From assembly GCF_018119405.1 (NCBI RefSeq), contig NZ_JAGPWC010000008.1:1-64000 (forward strand): a stretch of DNA of 64,000 bases, read 5' to 3'. Shown in pieces: positions 54,644 through 63,390 of this stretch. Made by a program: the position numbers and the translations under genes. Position 1 is the first letter of the stretch, and every line of letters begins with the position of its first letter. The DNA comes from Massilia sp. ST3 (GTDB lineage Bacteria > Pseudomonadota > Gammaproteobacteria > Burkholderiales > Burkholderiaceae_D). The notes beneath the pieces were generated by a model, which had not been told where the DNA came from, did not search any database, and saw only the letters and a list, made by a program, of their open reading frames with translations.

Positions 54644-55408
54644 ATGAAGACTGCGCTTGCCGCGATACTCCTCACGCTTTCCAGCCTGGCCGCACCGGAT
54701 TCCCGGGCGCAATCCAGTCCACCCGCGCAGTCCACGGCGACACCGCAGCTTTCCTTCTCGATCACCAACAGCCAGCTGACCCTGCGCTCGCTCGACGGCG
54801 GCGCACTCCCGCTGCAATTGTCCGAGCAGCGCCAGCACCTGCTGGTGCGCTCCTACGGCGACAACGAAGGCGAGCACCTCGACAGCTATCCCGATCCGGG
54901 CAAGCCGGTCAGCGTCGAGGCATCCTACGGCGACGGTTTCTCGCGCATCGAGATCGCGCACATCTTCGGCGACGTGAGCGCGACCGTCGCCGCCGATACC
55001 ACAAAGGACGCCAGCTTCAACGACATCGTCTGGGGCAGCGGCGCCACCTTCACCCTGCCCGCCCGCTCCTTCCTGACCATGGTCGCCTGGGTCAGCATCG
55101 ACAGCGAGGCGGCTTGGGACAGCAACTACGCCGCCTTCGAACGCGGGCTGATCGCGGGCACGGAAGGCGCCACCGGGGAACGCTTCATCCTGGACGGCTC
55201 CCGCGCGACCAGCCAGTACTTCCTCACCGCCCTCAATCCCCTCGACGAGGCCGCGACCTTCTACTATTACTCGAACCTGTACGCCAACGCCTACAGCGTG
55301 ACGCCGGTGCCCGAACCCGCCGGCTCGGCCATGCTGGCCGCCGGGCTGGCCGCAGGCCTGGCGCTGAGAACGGCGTCGCGGACGCGCCAGCACGGGAGAC
55401 GGACATGA
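54644..55408 (+). CDS. PEP-CTERM protein, tandem paralogue A
   Basis: A 254-residue exported protein. Signal peptide (MKTALAAILLTLSSLAAPDSRA), then a beta-rich domain (LSFSITNSQLTLRSLDGGAL, SATVAADTTKDASFNDIVWG) and a C-terminal sorting signal VTPVPEPAGSAMLAAGLAA with a basic tail. It shares the pattern SQYFLTALNPLDEAATFYYY with the next gene (SQYFISAINPLDTEATFHYY), so the two are tandem duplicates. Its stop overlaps the next ATG. Central domain not recognised. Confidence 0.82.
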   Translation: MKTALAAILLTLSSLAAPDSRAQSSPPAQSTATPQLSFSITNSQLTLRSLDGGALPLQLSEQRQHLLVRSYGDNEGEHLDSYPDPGKPVSVEASYGDGFSRIEIAHIFGDVSATVAADTTKDASFNDIVWGSGATFTLPARSFLTMVAWVSIDSEAAWDSNYAAFERGLIAGTEGATGERFILDGSRATSQYFLTALNPLDEAATFYYYSNLYANAYSVTPVPEPAGSAMLAAGLAAGLALRTASRTRQHGRRT

Positions 55409-56139
55409 AACGCGCACTCGCTGCATGTGCGCTGGCGGCCGCCAGCAGCGGCGCATGGAGCCAGGATGCGGGCATCGTCTTTACCCTGAGCAACGTCCAT
55501 GTCAGCCTGCGTTCGATGGATGGCATGGAGCTGCCCCTGGCGGTGTCCGGCCAGCGCCAGACACTGAGCGCGCGCGCCTACAGCGCCACCGGAGAACACG
55601 CAGAACGGCTCGACCTCGACGAGGAAGTGGCCGGAGCGGGCGTATCGGTCGGGCACGAGACCGCGTTTGTCCAGGTCGCCGTCGAGGGCACCCTTGGCGG
55701 GGCGCGCGGCGTCGCCACCTTCGCGGAGCCTTCGGTGGACTGGGTCAGCAGCGAGTTCGCCTGGGGCAGCTACGGCAGCGTTACCCTGCCCGCCAACTCC
55801 GTGCTCACCATCGCCGCCTGGGCCACGGTGCGCAACGACGGCGCCGAGGAAAACCGCATCAGCTTCGAGCAGGCGCTGGTCGCCGCCACCGAAGGCGCCT
55901 TCGGCGAGCGCTACGAGCTGCGGGCTGCGGACGCGTCCAGCCAGTACTTCATTTCGGCGATCAACCCGCTCGACACCGAAGCCACCTTCCACTACTACAC
56001 CGAGCTGGCGGGCTACGCGTTTTCGGTCAGCCCGGTGCCCGAGCCTTCCGCCTGGGCGATGCTGGCGGGCGGGCTGCTTCTGCTGGGCTGGGCACGCCCG
56101 CGCCCAGCGGGCCGAGGGATGCCCGCACCGTCACACTGA
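55405..56139 (+). CDS. PEP-CTERM protein, tandem paralogue B
   Basis: A 244-residue exported protein coupled to paralogue A by an ATGA overlap. Signal peptide (MKRALAACALAAASSGAWS), beta-rich body (IVFTLSNVHVSLRSMDGMEL, SFEQALVAATEGAFGERYEL) and sorting signal VSPVPEPSAWAMLAGGLLL with a short basic tail. The 3' end overlaps the convergent LacI gene by 113 bp, covering its sorting helix. Probably displayed by exosortase; function unknown. Confidence 0.82.
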   Translation: MKRALAACALAAASSGAWSQDAGIVFTLSNVHVSLRSMDGMELPLAVSGQRQTLSARAYSATGEHAERLDLDEEVAGAGVSVGHETAFVQVAVEGTLGGARGVATFAEPSVDWVSSEFAWGSYGSVTLPANSVLTIAAWATVRNDGAEENRISFEQALVAATEGAFGERYELRAADASSQYFISAINPLDTEATFHYYTELAGYAFSVSPVPEPSAWAMLAGGLLLLGWARPRPAGRGMPAPSH

Positions 56140-57106
56140 CCGGGAAGCTGCGCGCTACCTGCCGCCGGCCGCCGTCGCACAGGTTGAGCAGCGCGGCCAC
56201 GCCGTTGTGGGTCATCTCGCGCCAGGGAATGCGCACCGACGTCAGGCGCGGCGCCGAGAACGCCGCGCTGGGCGCGTCGTCGTAGCCGATCACCGACACG
56301 TCGCGCGGGACGTGGATGCCCACTTCATGGAAGCAGGACATGGCGCCCAGCGCCATCTCGTCGTTGGCGCAGAACAGCGCGGTGAAGCGCGTGTTCGAGG
56401 CCAGCAGCTCGTGCGCCGCCGACCAGCCGCCGGCTGCCGAGAAGTCGCGCTCGGCCACCCACATGCCGGCCGTCCCGATACCTGCGTCTTCCAGCTCGCG
56501 CATGAAGCCCTCGATACGGTCGACGTTGTCCTGCACCTTCCAGGGGCCGGCGATGACCGCGAACTCGCGGTGCCCCTGCTCGAGCAGCGCGCGCGCCGCC
56601 AGGCGCCCGCCCAGCACGTGGTCGACCGTGAAGCACTGGTCCGGGATGCTGTCGAAGGCGTAGTTGAGGGCGACCATGCGTTCACGGATTGCGCCGAACA
56701 GGGCCAGGTCTTCTTCGCGCAGGGGGCTGGTCAGCACGAGCACGCCGTCGCAGCCGCGCTCGACCAGCAGGCTCACGCCATCGATCGCCTCCTGCCGGGC
56801 TTCGCCCTTGCCCGCGCCGAAGGCGATCATCATGTGCAGGCCGGCAGCGCGCAGCTCGGCGTCGACGATCTTGAGGATCGCCGTGTAGAAGGTCCCCGAG
56901 AGCATGGGAATATACACGCCGATCATGCGCGAACTCCCGTACAGCAGCGAGCGCGCGGCATGCGAAGGCCGGTAGCCCAGCGCCTCGACAGCCTGCTTGA
57001 CCCGTTCCAGCTTGGCGGCCGACACCGAGCCCTTGCCGCGCACCACGCGCGAGGCGGTTCCCAGTCCCACCCCGGCCAGGCGGGCTACGTCCTTGATCGT
57101 CGGCAC
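56027..57106 (-). CDS. LacI family repressor of the GH30 locus
   Basis: A 359-residue LacI/GalR regulator. Helix-turn-helix IKDVARLAGVGLGTASRVV (residues about 4-22), hinge SHAARSLLYGSS, and an effector domain with CANDEMALGA and VIGYDDAPSAAFSAP. It ends with an extra Ala/Pro/Arg-rich tail of some 28 residues that lies over the PEP-CTERM gene. It is 31 nt downstream of a GH30 gene in the order TonB receptor-GH30-LacI and is the best candidate to bind the TTGGAAACGTTGCCAA sites upstream. Confidence 0.9.
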   Translation of the reverse strand: MPTIKDVARLAGVGLGTASRVVRGKGSVSAAKLERVKQAVEALGYRPSHAARSLLYGSSRMIGVYIPMLSGTFYTAILKIVDAELRAAGLHMMIAFGAGKGEARQEAIDGVSLLVERGCDGVLVLTSPLREEDLALFGAIRERMVALNYAFDSIPDQCFTVDHVLGGRLAARALLEQGHREFAVIAGPWKVQDNVDRIEGFMRELEDAGIGTAGMWVAERDFSAAGGWSAAHELLASNTRFTALFCANDEMALGAMSCFHEVGIHVPRDVSVIGYDDAPSAAFSAPRLTSVRIPWREMTHNGVAALLNLCDGGRRQVARSFPVSVTVRASLGPLGAGVPSPAEAARPPASPRRKARAPG

Positions 57107-57137
57107 AGGCCTTCCTCGTCCATGGATTGCGTTGTGA

Positions 57138-58583
57138 TTAACGTAACACAGTCTGGATCGCGCGGGCCGGAATCTCGACCGCCGTTTCCATTCCGTCGAC
57201 CATCAGCCGGTAGCGCTGCGCCTGGGCCGTCCTGTTCATAACGACGATGGCGAGCGAGCCGTCCGGGTTGCGGAAGGCCACGGTGTCGAGCGTGCTGCGG
57301 CTGGCGGTGGCGTTGACGCGGCGCGCCTTCGGCTTGATGTAGCGCGTGAAGTGGCCCATGTAGGCATAGCTCGGTGTGTACACCAGCTTGCCGTCCTCGC
57401 TCGCATGCAGCAGCGCGAAGCAGAAGTTGCCCACGTGGTTGGGGCCGCCCCGGCCGTCGAGCAGCATGTTCCAGTCGATCCAGCCGGCCGCGCCGGCGTT
57501 CAGGTCGGCCATGATCTCGCTGCCGTAGCGCTCGCCGTTGGCCCAGTCCTGCAGGCGCGCCGGATCGAAGCGCTCCACCGTGGCCTCGGTCATCAACAGG
57601 GGCACGTCCGGGTAGGCGGCGTGCACGGCCGCCACGTTGCGGTGCATCGGCTGGCCCTTGGCCCAGGTCTCGTACCAGTGGAAGCCGATGCCCCACACAT
57701 AGGGGCGCGCCTTGGGGTCGTTCAGGATGTGGGCCGCGCGCTGGGGCAGCAGGTCGCGGTTGTGGTCCCAGACGATGATCTTCTTGTCCTTCAGGCCCGC
57801 GCGCGCCAGCGCCGGGCCGAGATGGTCGCCGAGGAAGCGGGTTTCCTCCTCGGCGGTGTAGATCATCGACTCCCAGGTCTGCTTGGCCATCGGCTCGTTC
57901 TGCACCGAGAGCCCCCACAGCGGGATGCCCGCCTTTTCGTAGGCCTGGACGAAGCGCACGATGTAGCCGGCCCACAGGTCGCGGTTTTCAGGCAGCAGGC
58001 TGCCGCCCTGCAGCATGTTGTTGTTGGACTTCATCCAGGCCGGCGCGCTCCAGGGACTGGCGAACACGCGCATGTCGGTGCCATGGCCCTTGGCGGCGGC
58101 CAGCGACTGGCGCAGCAGCGGCAGGCGGTGGCGCTCGTCGTGCTCGATGCTGAACGAGGCCAGCGAACGGTCGCCATCCTTCACATAGGTATAGCTGCCG
58201 CTGCTGAAGTCCGAGCTGTGGATGGTGGTGCGCAGCACGTTGTAGCCCAGGCCTTCGCGCGGGTCGAAATAGGCCTTGAGGTATTCGCGCTGGGCCGCGG
58301 GTGTCAGCTTGGCGTACACCTCGGCCACCGCGTCGGTCACCGCGCCGCCGAAGCCGAACACCTCCTGGAAGCGCTGGCGCGTGTCGACGAAGACCGCGGT
58401 CTCGGTTTCCAGCGGCTGCCCGGCCGGGCGCGCCGCGCCCAGGGACTGCGCGGCGAACCGCTGGCCGCTTCCCTGCGCCGTCGTCACCACATGCCAGGTG
58501 GCGCCGGGCGCCGCCTGGGCGCCCAGTACCGTCATCAGTGCGGCGCCACACACCATGCGCATCGTCTGTCGTTTCGTCGTCAT
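57138..58583 (-). CDS. GH30 glycoside hydrolase (first)
   Basis: A 481-residue GH30 enzyme with a signal peptide ending near AQAAPGA. The (beta/alpha)8 barrel shows GFGGAVTDA, ASPWSAPAWMK, the acid/base Glu230 in SVQNEP and the nucleophile Glu333 in LMTEATVE, then a C-terminal beta-sandwich. GH30 members act on glucosylceramide, beta-1,6-glucan or xylan; beta-1,6-glucan is plausible here because two GH30 genes share a TonB receptor locus. AGGAGACCGG precedes the ATG. Eleven bases separate it from the receptor stop. Confidence 0.9.
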   Translation of the reverse strand: MTTKRQTMRMVCGAALMTVLGAQAAPGATWHVVTTAQGSGQRFAAQSLGAARPAGQPLETETAVFVDTRQRFQEVFGFGGAVTDAVAEVYAKLTPAAQREYLKAYFDPREGLGYNVLRTTIHSSDFSSGSYTYVKDGDRSLASFSIEHDERHRLPLLRQSLAAAKGHGTDMRVFASPWSAPAWMKSNNNMLQGGSLLPENRDLWAGYIVRFVQAYEKAGIPLWGLSVQNEPMAKQTWESMIYTAEEETRFLGDHLGPALARAGLKDKKIIVWDHNRDLLPQRAAHILNDPKARPYVWGIGFHWYETWAKGQPMHRNVAAVHAAYPDVPLLMTEATVERFDPARLQDWANGERYGSEIMADLNAGAAGWIDWNMLLDGRGGPNHVGNFCFALLHASEDGKLVYTPSYAYMGHFTRYIKPKARRVNATASRSTLDTVAFRNPDGSLAIVVMNRTAQAQRYRLMVDGMETAVEIPARAIQTVLR

Positions 58584-58594
58584 CCGGTCTCCTG

Positions 58595-61306
58595 TTACAG
58601 TTTGTAGTTGACGCCGAACAGCACCTGGCGGCCGTAGGTCGTGTAGCGTTCTGGGGCGTAGGCGCCGCTGGCGAAGGCGCTGCCCTGCTTGGTCTGGTAA
58701 GGCTCGTTGCCCAGGTTGTTCACCTGCAGCAGGAAGGACAGGTTCTTGTACGGGCCGTCCTGGAATTCGTAGCCCAGCTGGACGTCGACCTGCTTCTCCG
58801 CCAGGATCTCGCTGAAGGCGCGCTGGGCGAACAGGCCGGTGACCTCGCCGCGGAAGGCCGAGCGGTAGCGCTGGGCCACGCGCGCCGAGAAACCGTGCTT
58901 CTCGTAGAACACGGTCAGGTTGGCGACCACGCCCGACAGGCCGGGCAGCTTCTCGGTGGTGCCGGGACCGTTGGGGCTGATCGAACTCTCGGTGCCCGAG
59001 GCGCTGGCCTGCACGCCGAAGCCATCCAGGCGCTCCCACAGCATGCCGAACTGCAGGGCCGCGGTCAGCTCGATGCCGCGCACGAAGCCGCCCTGGCCGT
59101 TGGCCGGCTGGTTGATCGTGCCGATGTTCGTCAGCGGCACCACGGCGCTGGAATTCGGGAAGCCGGTGAAATCGAAGGGACGCTGCTGGTTGTAGATGTA
59201 GCTCTTCAGGTCCTTGAAGAAGTAGGCGGCCGAGAGGTAGCTGCCCTTTCCCAGGTAGTGCTCGAGCGACAGATCGAAGGAATTCGCGCGCCAGGGTTCG
59301 AGCTGCGGGTTGCCGCCATTGCCGTTCCACATGCGGGTGGTCGCGTCCACGCCCGCCGACACGCCGGCGCGCATGTCCGACATGCGCGGCCGCGCCACGG
59401 TCTTGGCCGCGCCCAGGCGCAGGTAGGTATCGTGCAGGTAGTTGCCGAGGTCGAAGTTCAGGTTCAAGCTGGGGAGCACGTCGTGGTAACTGTGGCCGTC
59501 GCGCAGGGGCGTGATCACGTTGCCGCTGACCGCCTTGCCCTCGGCCTGCTGGTCCACGTGCACGTACTGCACGCCCAGGTTGCCGCGCAGCGGCACGGGG
59601 CCCAGGTCGGTGTCGATGCCCAGGCGCAGGTAACCGATGCTCTGCTTCTCGGTCACCGCCCAGTCCTGCTGGGCGACGTCGGTGTCGACCGGGCGCTTGT
59701 CGTAAAACTGGTCGAGCGCGGCGCGCGGGTCGAAGCTCAGCACACCCGGGATCCCGGCCCAGGACAGCGAAGTAATCGGCTGGATGATGTTGGCCGGGAC
59801 GGTGGTGAGAGCACGGTTGTTCTTCAGCCAGTAGGTCTGGGACACATCCTCGTGCGACTTGTCGCGCTTGGAATAGCTCAGGCCCGCCTGCAGGTCGCGG
59901 AAGAAACCATCGAGTTCGCCGCGCAGGTTCACCTTGGCCGCGCCCAGGCGGTCTTCCACGCGCGGGTGGTGCATGGTGGCGTCGTGGCCCCAGCCGCCGA
60001 CATCGGTCAGCTTGACGATGCCGGGGTTGGTGAAATCGATGCTGGGGGTGAACTGCGGCAGGCCGGCGCCGACCGGAATGCGGAACTGGAAGTCGTTGTC
60101 GGTGACGCCAGAGCCGGCCGGGCCCAGGCCGGCGTAGGTCTCGGAGGTGGTCTCGCGGCGCTTGGCCGAGGACCAGGACAGGTCGCCGTCCGCCGTCCAG
60201 CGCGGGTTGAGACGCACCTTGGTGTTCCAGCCGGCGGCGGCCATCTCGTCGCGCCGCTCGTTGTAGTCGTTGCGCACGATGGGCTCGAGGTTGACCAGGC
60301 TGCCGCCCGTCAGCAAGCGCACGCCGCCGATGGTTTCGATCTGCGGGTTGCGGTAGGTGACGGCACTCCACTGGTGCGAGTTCCACATCATGCCGCGCAT
60401 GATCTCTTCCTGGTCGAACTGCGAATAGTACAGGTCCAGGGTCGAGCGCACGTCGCGGCCCGGCTTCCAGTCGATCACGGCCATCAGGCCGTCGCGCACC
60501 TGCTTGCGCGAGGTCGAGGTCACTTCCGCGCCCTTGAGCGCCACCACGTCCTCGTTCCCGGCCGGCAGGTTGTTCTGGTCGCCCCACCACCAGGACTTGT
60601 ATTCCTTCTGCTGGCCCGGCGAATCGAGGTGGGCGTAGCCGATGGCCAGGCCCAGCGTATTGTTCAAATACTGGTCGATGTAGGAGACCGACAGGCGCTT
60701 GCCCCTGATCGACCAGCCGCTGTTCAGTTCTCCGTTGCCGTTATGCTCGCCGCGCACATTGAAGGCGATGGTGCGTCCCTTGCGGTCGAGCGGACGCACG
60801 GTGCGCAGGTCGATGGTGCCGGACAGGCCGGCCGCGGTCATGTTGGCGTCCGGCGTCTTGTAGACGGTCACGCCGCTGAGCAGCTCGGACGGGTACTGGT
60901 CGAATTCGGCGCTGCGGTCGTTGCTGGTGCTGGTCTGCTCGCGGCCGTTGAGCAGGGTGACGCCGAAGTCCGGCGCCAGGCCGCGCAGCGAGATCACCTG
61001 GGCGCGGCCGGCCACGCGTTGCGCGGTCAGTCCCGGCAGGCGCGCGATCGATTCGGCGATCGAGACGTCCGGCAGCTTGCCGATGTCCTCGGCGGTGATG
61101 GCCTCGACGATGGAATCGGATTCCTTCTTGATCGCGATCGAGCTTTCGATACTGCCGCGGATGCCGGTCACGACGACTTGGGCGGGGGTCTCTTCTCCCC
61201 GCTGCGCCTGCTCCTGGGCCTGCACCGCCGCGCTCCACAACAGCAGCGCGCAGGCGGCAGCGATGGGGGTGACGGCGAATGCGCCGGTCTTGCCAAAACG
61301 AGTCAT
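58595..61306 (-). CDS. TonB-dependent receptor of the GH30 locus
   Basis: A 903-residue TonB-dependent receptor of the Caulobacter/Xanthomonas carbohydrate type. Signal peptide to AAVQA-QE, TonB-box-like PAQVVVTGIRGS, a plug with IGKLPDVSIAESIARLPGL, ISLRGLAPDFGVTLLNGRE and YKTPDANMTAAGLSGTIDLR, and a barrel ending in VLFGVNYKL. GGAGA precedes the ATG at 61306. Operator O1 overlaps its promoter. Probably imports a glucan oligosaccharide; the substrate is inferred. Confidence 0.93.
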   Translation of the reverse strand: MTRFGKTGAFAVTPIAAACALLLWSAAVQAQEQAQRGEETPAQVVVTGIRGSIESSIAIKKESDSIVEAITAEDIGKLPDVSIAESIARLPGLTAQRVAGRAQVISLRGLAPDFGVTLLNGREQTSTSNDRSAEFDQYPSELLSGVTVYKTPDANMTAAGLSGTIDLRTVRPLDRKGRTIAFNVRGEHNGNGELNSGWSIRGKRLSVSYIDQYLNNTLGLAIGYAHLDSPGQQKEYKSWWWGDQNNLPAGNEDVVALKGAEVTSTSRKQVRDGLMAVIDWKPGRDVRSTLDLYYSQFDQEEIMRGMMWNSHQWSAVTYRNPQIETIGGVRLLTGGSLVNLEPIVRNDYNERRDEMAAAGWNTKVRLNPRWTADGDLSWSSAKRRETTSETYAGLGPAGSGVTDNDFQFRIPVGAGLPQFTPSIDFTNPGIVKLTDVGGWGHDATMHHPRVEDRLGAAKVNLRGELDGFFRDLQAGLSYSKRDKSHEDVSQTYWLKNNRALTTVPANIIQPITSLSWAGIPGVLSFDPRAALDQFYDKRPVDTDVAQQDWAVTEKQSIGYLRLGIDTDLGPVPLRGNLGVQYVHVDQQAEGKAVSGNVITPLRDGHSYHDVLPSLNLNFDLGNYLHDTYLRLGAAKTVARPRMSDMRAGVSAGVDATTRMWNGNGGNPQLEPWRANSFDLSLEHYLGKGSYLSAAYFFKDLKSYIYNQQRPFDFTGFPNSSAVVPLTNIGTINQPANGQGGFVRGIELTAALQFGMLWERLDGFGVQASASGTESSISPNGPGTTEKLPGLSGVVANLTVFYEKHGFSARVAQRYRSAFRGEVTGLFAQRAFSEILAEKQVDVQLGYEFQDGPYKNLSFLLQVNNLGNEPYQTKQGSAFASGAYAPERYTTYGRQVLFGVNYKL

Positions 61307-61325
61307 ATCGGTCTCCAGTGTTTTT

Positions 61326-61354
61326 ATAATAAAAGAATTTGGAAACGTTGCCAA
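61326..61354 (-). promoter_or_regulatory. Probable sigma-70 promoter of the TonB receptor-GH30-LacI operon
   Basis: Minus strand TTGGCA (complement of 61349-61354), 17 bases, TATTAT (complement of 61326-61331): five of six matches in each box at ideal spacing, 20 nt before the ATG. The -35 box lies inside operator O1. Confidence 0.65.
61339..61354. promoter_or_regulatory. LacI operator O1 (GH30 locus)
   Basis: TTGGAAACGTTGCCAA, a palindrome (TTGGNAACGTTNCCAA) with central CG as expected for LacI/GalR proteins, 33 bp upstream of the receptor ATG and covering its -35 box. Confidence 0.8.
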
Positions 61355-61370
61355 TCTGCGGCCAAAATAA

Positions 61371-61412
61371 TTGGCAACGGCTCCAGCCAGAGTGCGGCAG
61401 GAGCGTTGCCAA
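61371..61412. promoter_or_regulatory. Two degenerate operator-like sequences
   Basis: TTGGCAACGGCTCCAG (61371-61386) and GCAGGAGCGTTGCCAA (61397-61412) keep one good half-site of the palindrome each. They may be weak auxiliary sites between O1 and the O4/O5 pair. Confidence 0.4.
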
Positions 61413-61454
61413 CTACTTGCCGTCCTCATGAAACGGCCGACGGTTCCGTTGACA

Positions 61455-61500
61455 TTGGAAACGTTGCCAATTTAGGACAGAGGATTGGAAACGTTGCCAA
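61455..61500. promoter_or_regulatory. LacI operators O4 and O5 (GH30 locus)
   Basis: TTGGAAACGTTGCCAA at 61455-61470 and again at 61485-61500, both exact copies of O1, 30 bp apart (three helical turns). They lie between the receptor promoter and the 3' end of the second GH30 gene, so DNA looping to O1 or O6 is possible. Confidence 0.75.
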
Positions 61501-61569
61501 ACATGCGGTCACATTATGGTCTTGCTGTAAATGCATTGTCAATCCAATTGTGAATACGCCGCCCCGTCC

Positions 61570-62997
61570 TTATCGCTTGCCGTTCCAGCTGAAGGTGGCG
61601 ACACTGTTGGCCGGCAGCATATAGCGGAAGCCCTGCTTGCCCACGCGGACCGAGAAGTCGCGCGCCTCCTTGCCGCCGTTGGTGACGATCAGCGCCATCG
61701 ACCCGTCGCGGTTGCGGAAGGCGACGTTGGCCAACTCCCCCGCCGCCTCGCTCGAAGCAACGCGGTGCGCGCCCGGCTTGACGAAGCGGCTGGCGTGGGC
61801 CAGTGCGTAGTACTCGACGTTGCGCGTCACCTCACCGGTGCGCGAATCGATGGTCACCACGCCGCGGCAGTCGTTGCAGCCGCCCAGGTGCGGGCCGTCC
61901 TTCTCGTCCAGGGCCAGGTTCCACAGCAGCACGCCGCGCGCCCAGCCGCGCGTCGTGTCGATCACCAGGGTGCGGGTAAAGAACATCAGGTTCTTCGCCC
62001 AGTCCGGCGACCAGCGGCCGCCCGAACACTCGGTGAACCAGGTGTCCTTGTCCGGGAACTTCGCATGCACCTGGGCCTGTACGGCCACGTTGCCCGCGTA
62101 GCAGTGCCAGGCCACGCCGCTCACGTACTTCGCCGCCGCCGCGTCGCCCAGCACGGCGCTGGGCGAATCCGGCTCGTCCCAGTTATGGTCCCAGTCGAAC
62201 ACCGTGGTCCCGGGGTGCTCGCGCGCCAGCAGCGGGCCCAGGTGCCCCCCGATGAAGGCCGCGCGGCTGGGCGGATCGACACGCATGCCGGGGTAGTTGT
62301 CCGGTTCGAAGTGCGGCTCGTTCTGCAGGGTCAGTGCGAAGATGGGCACGCCCTCCGCCTGCATCGCCTTGAGGTAGCGGCCCAGGTAGCGGGCGAAGGC
62401 GCCGTAGGCTTGGGGCTTCAGCGCCCCCTTGACCAGGCTGTCGCTGGTCTTCATCCAGCCAGGCGCGCTCCAGGGCGAGGCCATCACCTTCAGTTGCGGA
62501 TTGATCGCCAGCGCCCGCTGCACGGTCGGCAGCACGGTGGCGCGCTGGGGATCGATCGAGAAACGCTTGAGTTCCGGATCCTGCTCGCCCGGAGGCATGT
62601 CGTCGAAGCTGTAGTGGCTCTGCGAAAAGTCCGATGCGCCGATGGTCAGGCGCGTCAACGACAGGCCGAGGCCAGGATCGCGCCCGAACAGCTCGCGCAG
62701 CAGGGCTTCGCGCTGCGCCGGGTTCATGCGCTGCTGGATCAGCCAGGCCGAGGCGTCCGTGATCGAGGCGCCGAAACCCTGGATCTCCTGGTAGCGCCTG
62801 GATGGGTCGATCTCGATCACGGTCCCGGCGGCGCTCACCTTGCCAAGGCGTGCATCCGCGTCCCGCGCCAGCAGCTTGCTTTGGTCCCCGGTGGTGACCC
62901 AGGCCTGGACCGCACCCTCGGCCGCGGCGTGGGAAAGCCAGCCGCCCAGCAGCGTCGCCAGCACGGCGCGGCGCAGTACTGCCCTTGTGGTTTGCAT
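61570..62997 (-). CDS. GH30 glycoside hydrolase (second)
   Basis: A 475-residue GH30 enzyme with a signal peptide (VLRRAVLATLLGGWLSHAAA). Motifs: QGFGASITDASA, ASPWSAPGWMK, acid/base Glu227 in TLQNEPHF, nucleophile Glu323 in WFTECSGG, and a C-terminal beta-sandwich (VAFRNRDGSMALIVTN). It differs clearly from the first GH30, so the pair is unlikely to be a recent duplication. AAAGGAGA precedes the ATG and operator O6 lies 34 bp upstream, so it is a separate unit under the same repressor. Confidence 0.9.
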   Translation of the reverse strand: MQTTRAVLRRAVLATLLGGWLSHAAAEGAVQAWVTTGDQSKLLARDADARLGKVSAAGTVIEIDPSRRYQEIQGFGASITDASAWLIQQRMNPAQREALLRELFGRDPGLGLSLTRLTIGASDFSQSHYSFDDMPPGEQDPELKRFSIDPQRATVLPTVQRALAINPQLKVMASPWSAPGWMKTSDSLVKGALKPQAYGAFARYLGRYLKAMQAEGVPIFALTLQNEPHFEPDNYPGMRVDPPSRAAFIGGHLGPLLAREHPGTTVFDWDHNWDEPDSPSAVLGDAAAAKYVSGVAWHCYAGNVAVQAQVHAKFPDKDTWFTECSGGRWSPDWAKNLMFFTRTLVIDTTRGWARGVLLWNLALDEKDGPHLGGCNDCRGVVTIDSRTGEVTRNVEYYALAHASRFVKPGAHRVASSEAAGELANVAFRNRDGSMALIVTNGGKEARDFSVRVGKQGFRYMLPANSVATFSWNGKR

Positions 62998-63390
62998 CGT
63001 CGGTGTCTCCTTTTGGTGGGATGAATGAAGTTGGAAACGTTGCCAATTCAATATACCATGCTCCCTGGCACGAAAACACGGCATGACCGAAAAAGCTTCC
63101 TTTCCCCTCCCGCACACCAATCGGCTACAACGGTTATCATTTACGAATGATTGATTAGGTTGAAAGCTGACTGCGGACATGAGCACATCCGGGCAGATTG
63201 ACCTGCTACCCCTTCCCTGCGCCTCCGGCCGGCCACAAGCCCCTTGCCACGAGCGCGCTCGCCACTGCCTTCCTGCTACCGTGTGCAGGACGCCGCAGGG
63301 GATGACATCCGGCTCCGCCGGCCCGGCGGCGCGGCGCTTCTTGCGCCCTGCGCGGCGGGCGACCATTTAACTCTTTACTGCACACACGAA
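62998..63390. other. Divergent region between second GH30 and zwf
   Basis: 393 bases without a convincing gene. It holds operator O6, the probable GH30 promoter and presumably the zwf promoter, which I could not place: no well-spaced -35/-10 pair faces zwf. Confidence 0.65.
63031..63046. promoter_or_regulatory. LacI operator O6 (second GH30 gene)
   Basis: TTGGAAACGTTGCCAA, identical to O1, 34 bp before the second GH30 start. A possible -10 box TATATT (complement of 63050-63055) lies just upstream on that strand, so bound repressor would sit at the transcription start. Confidence 0.75.
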
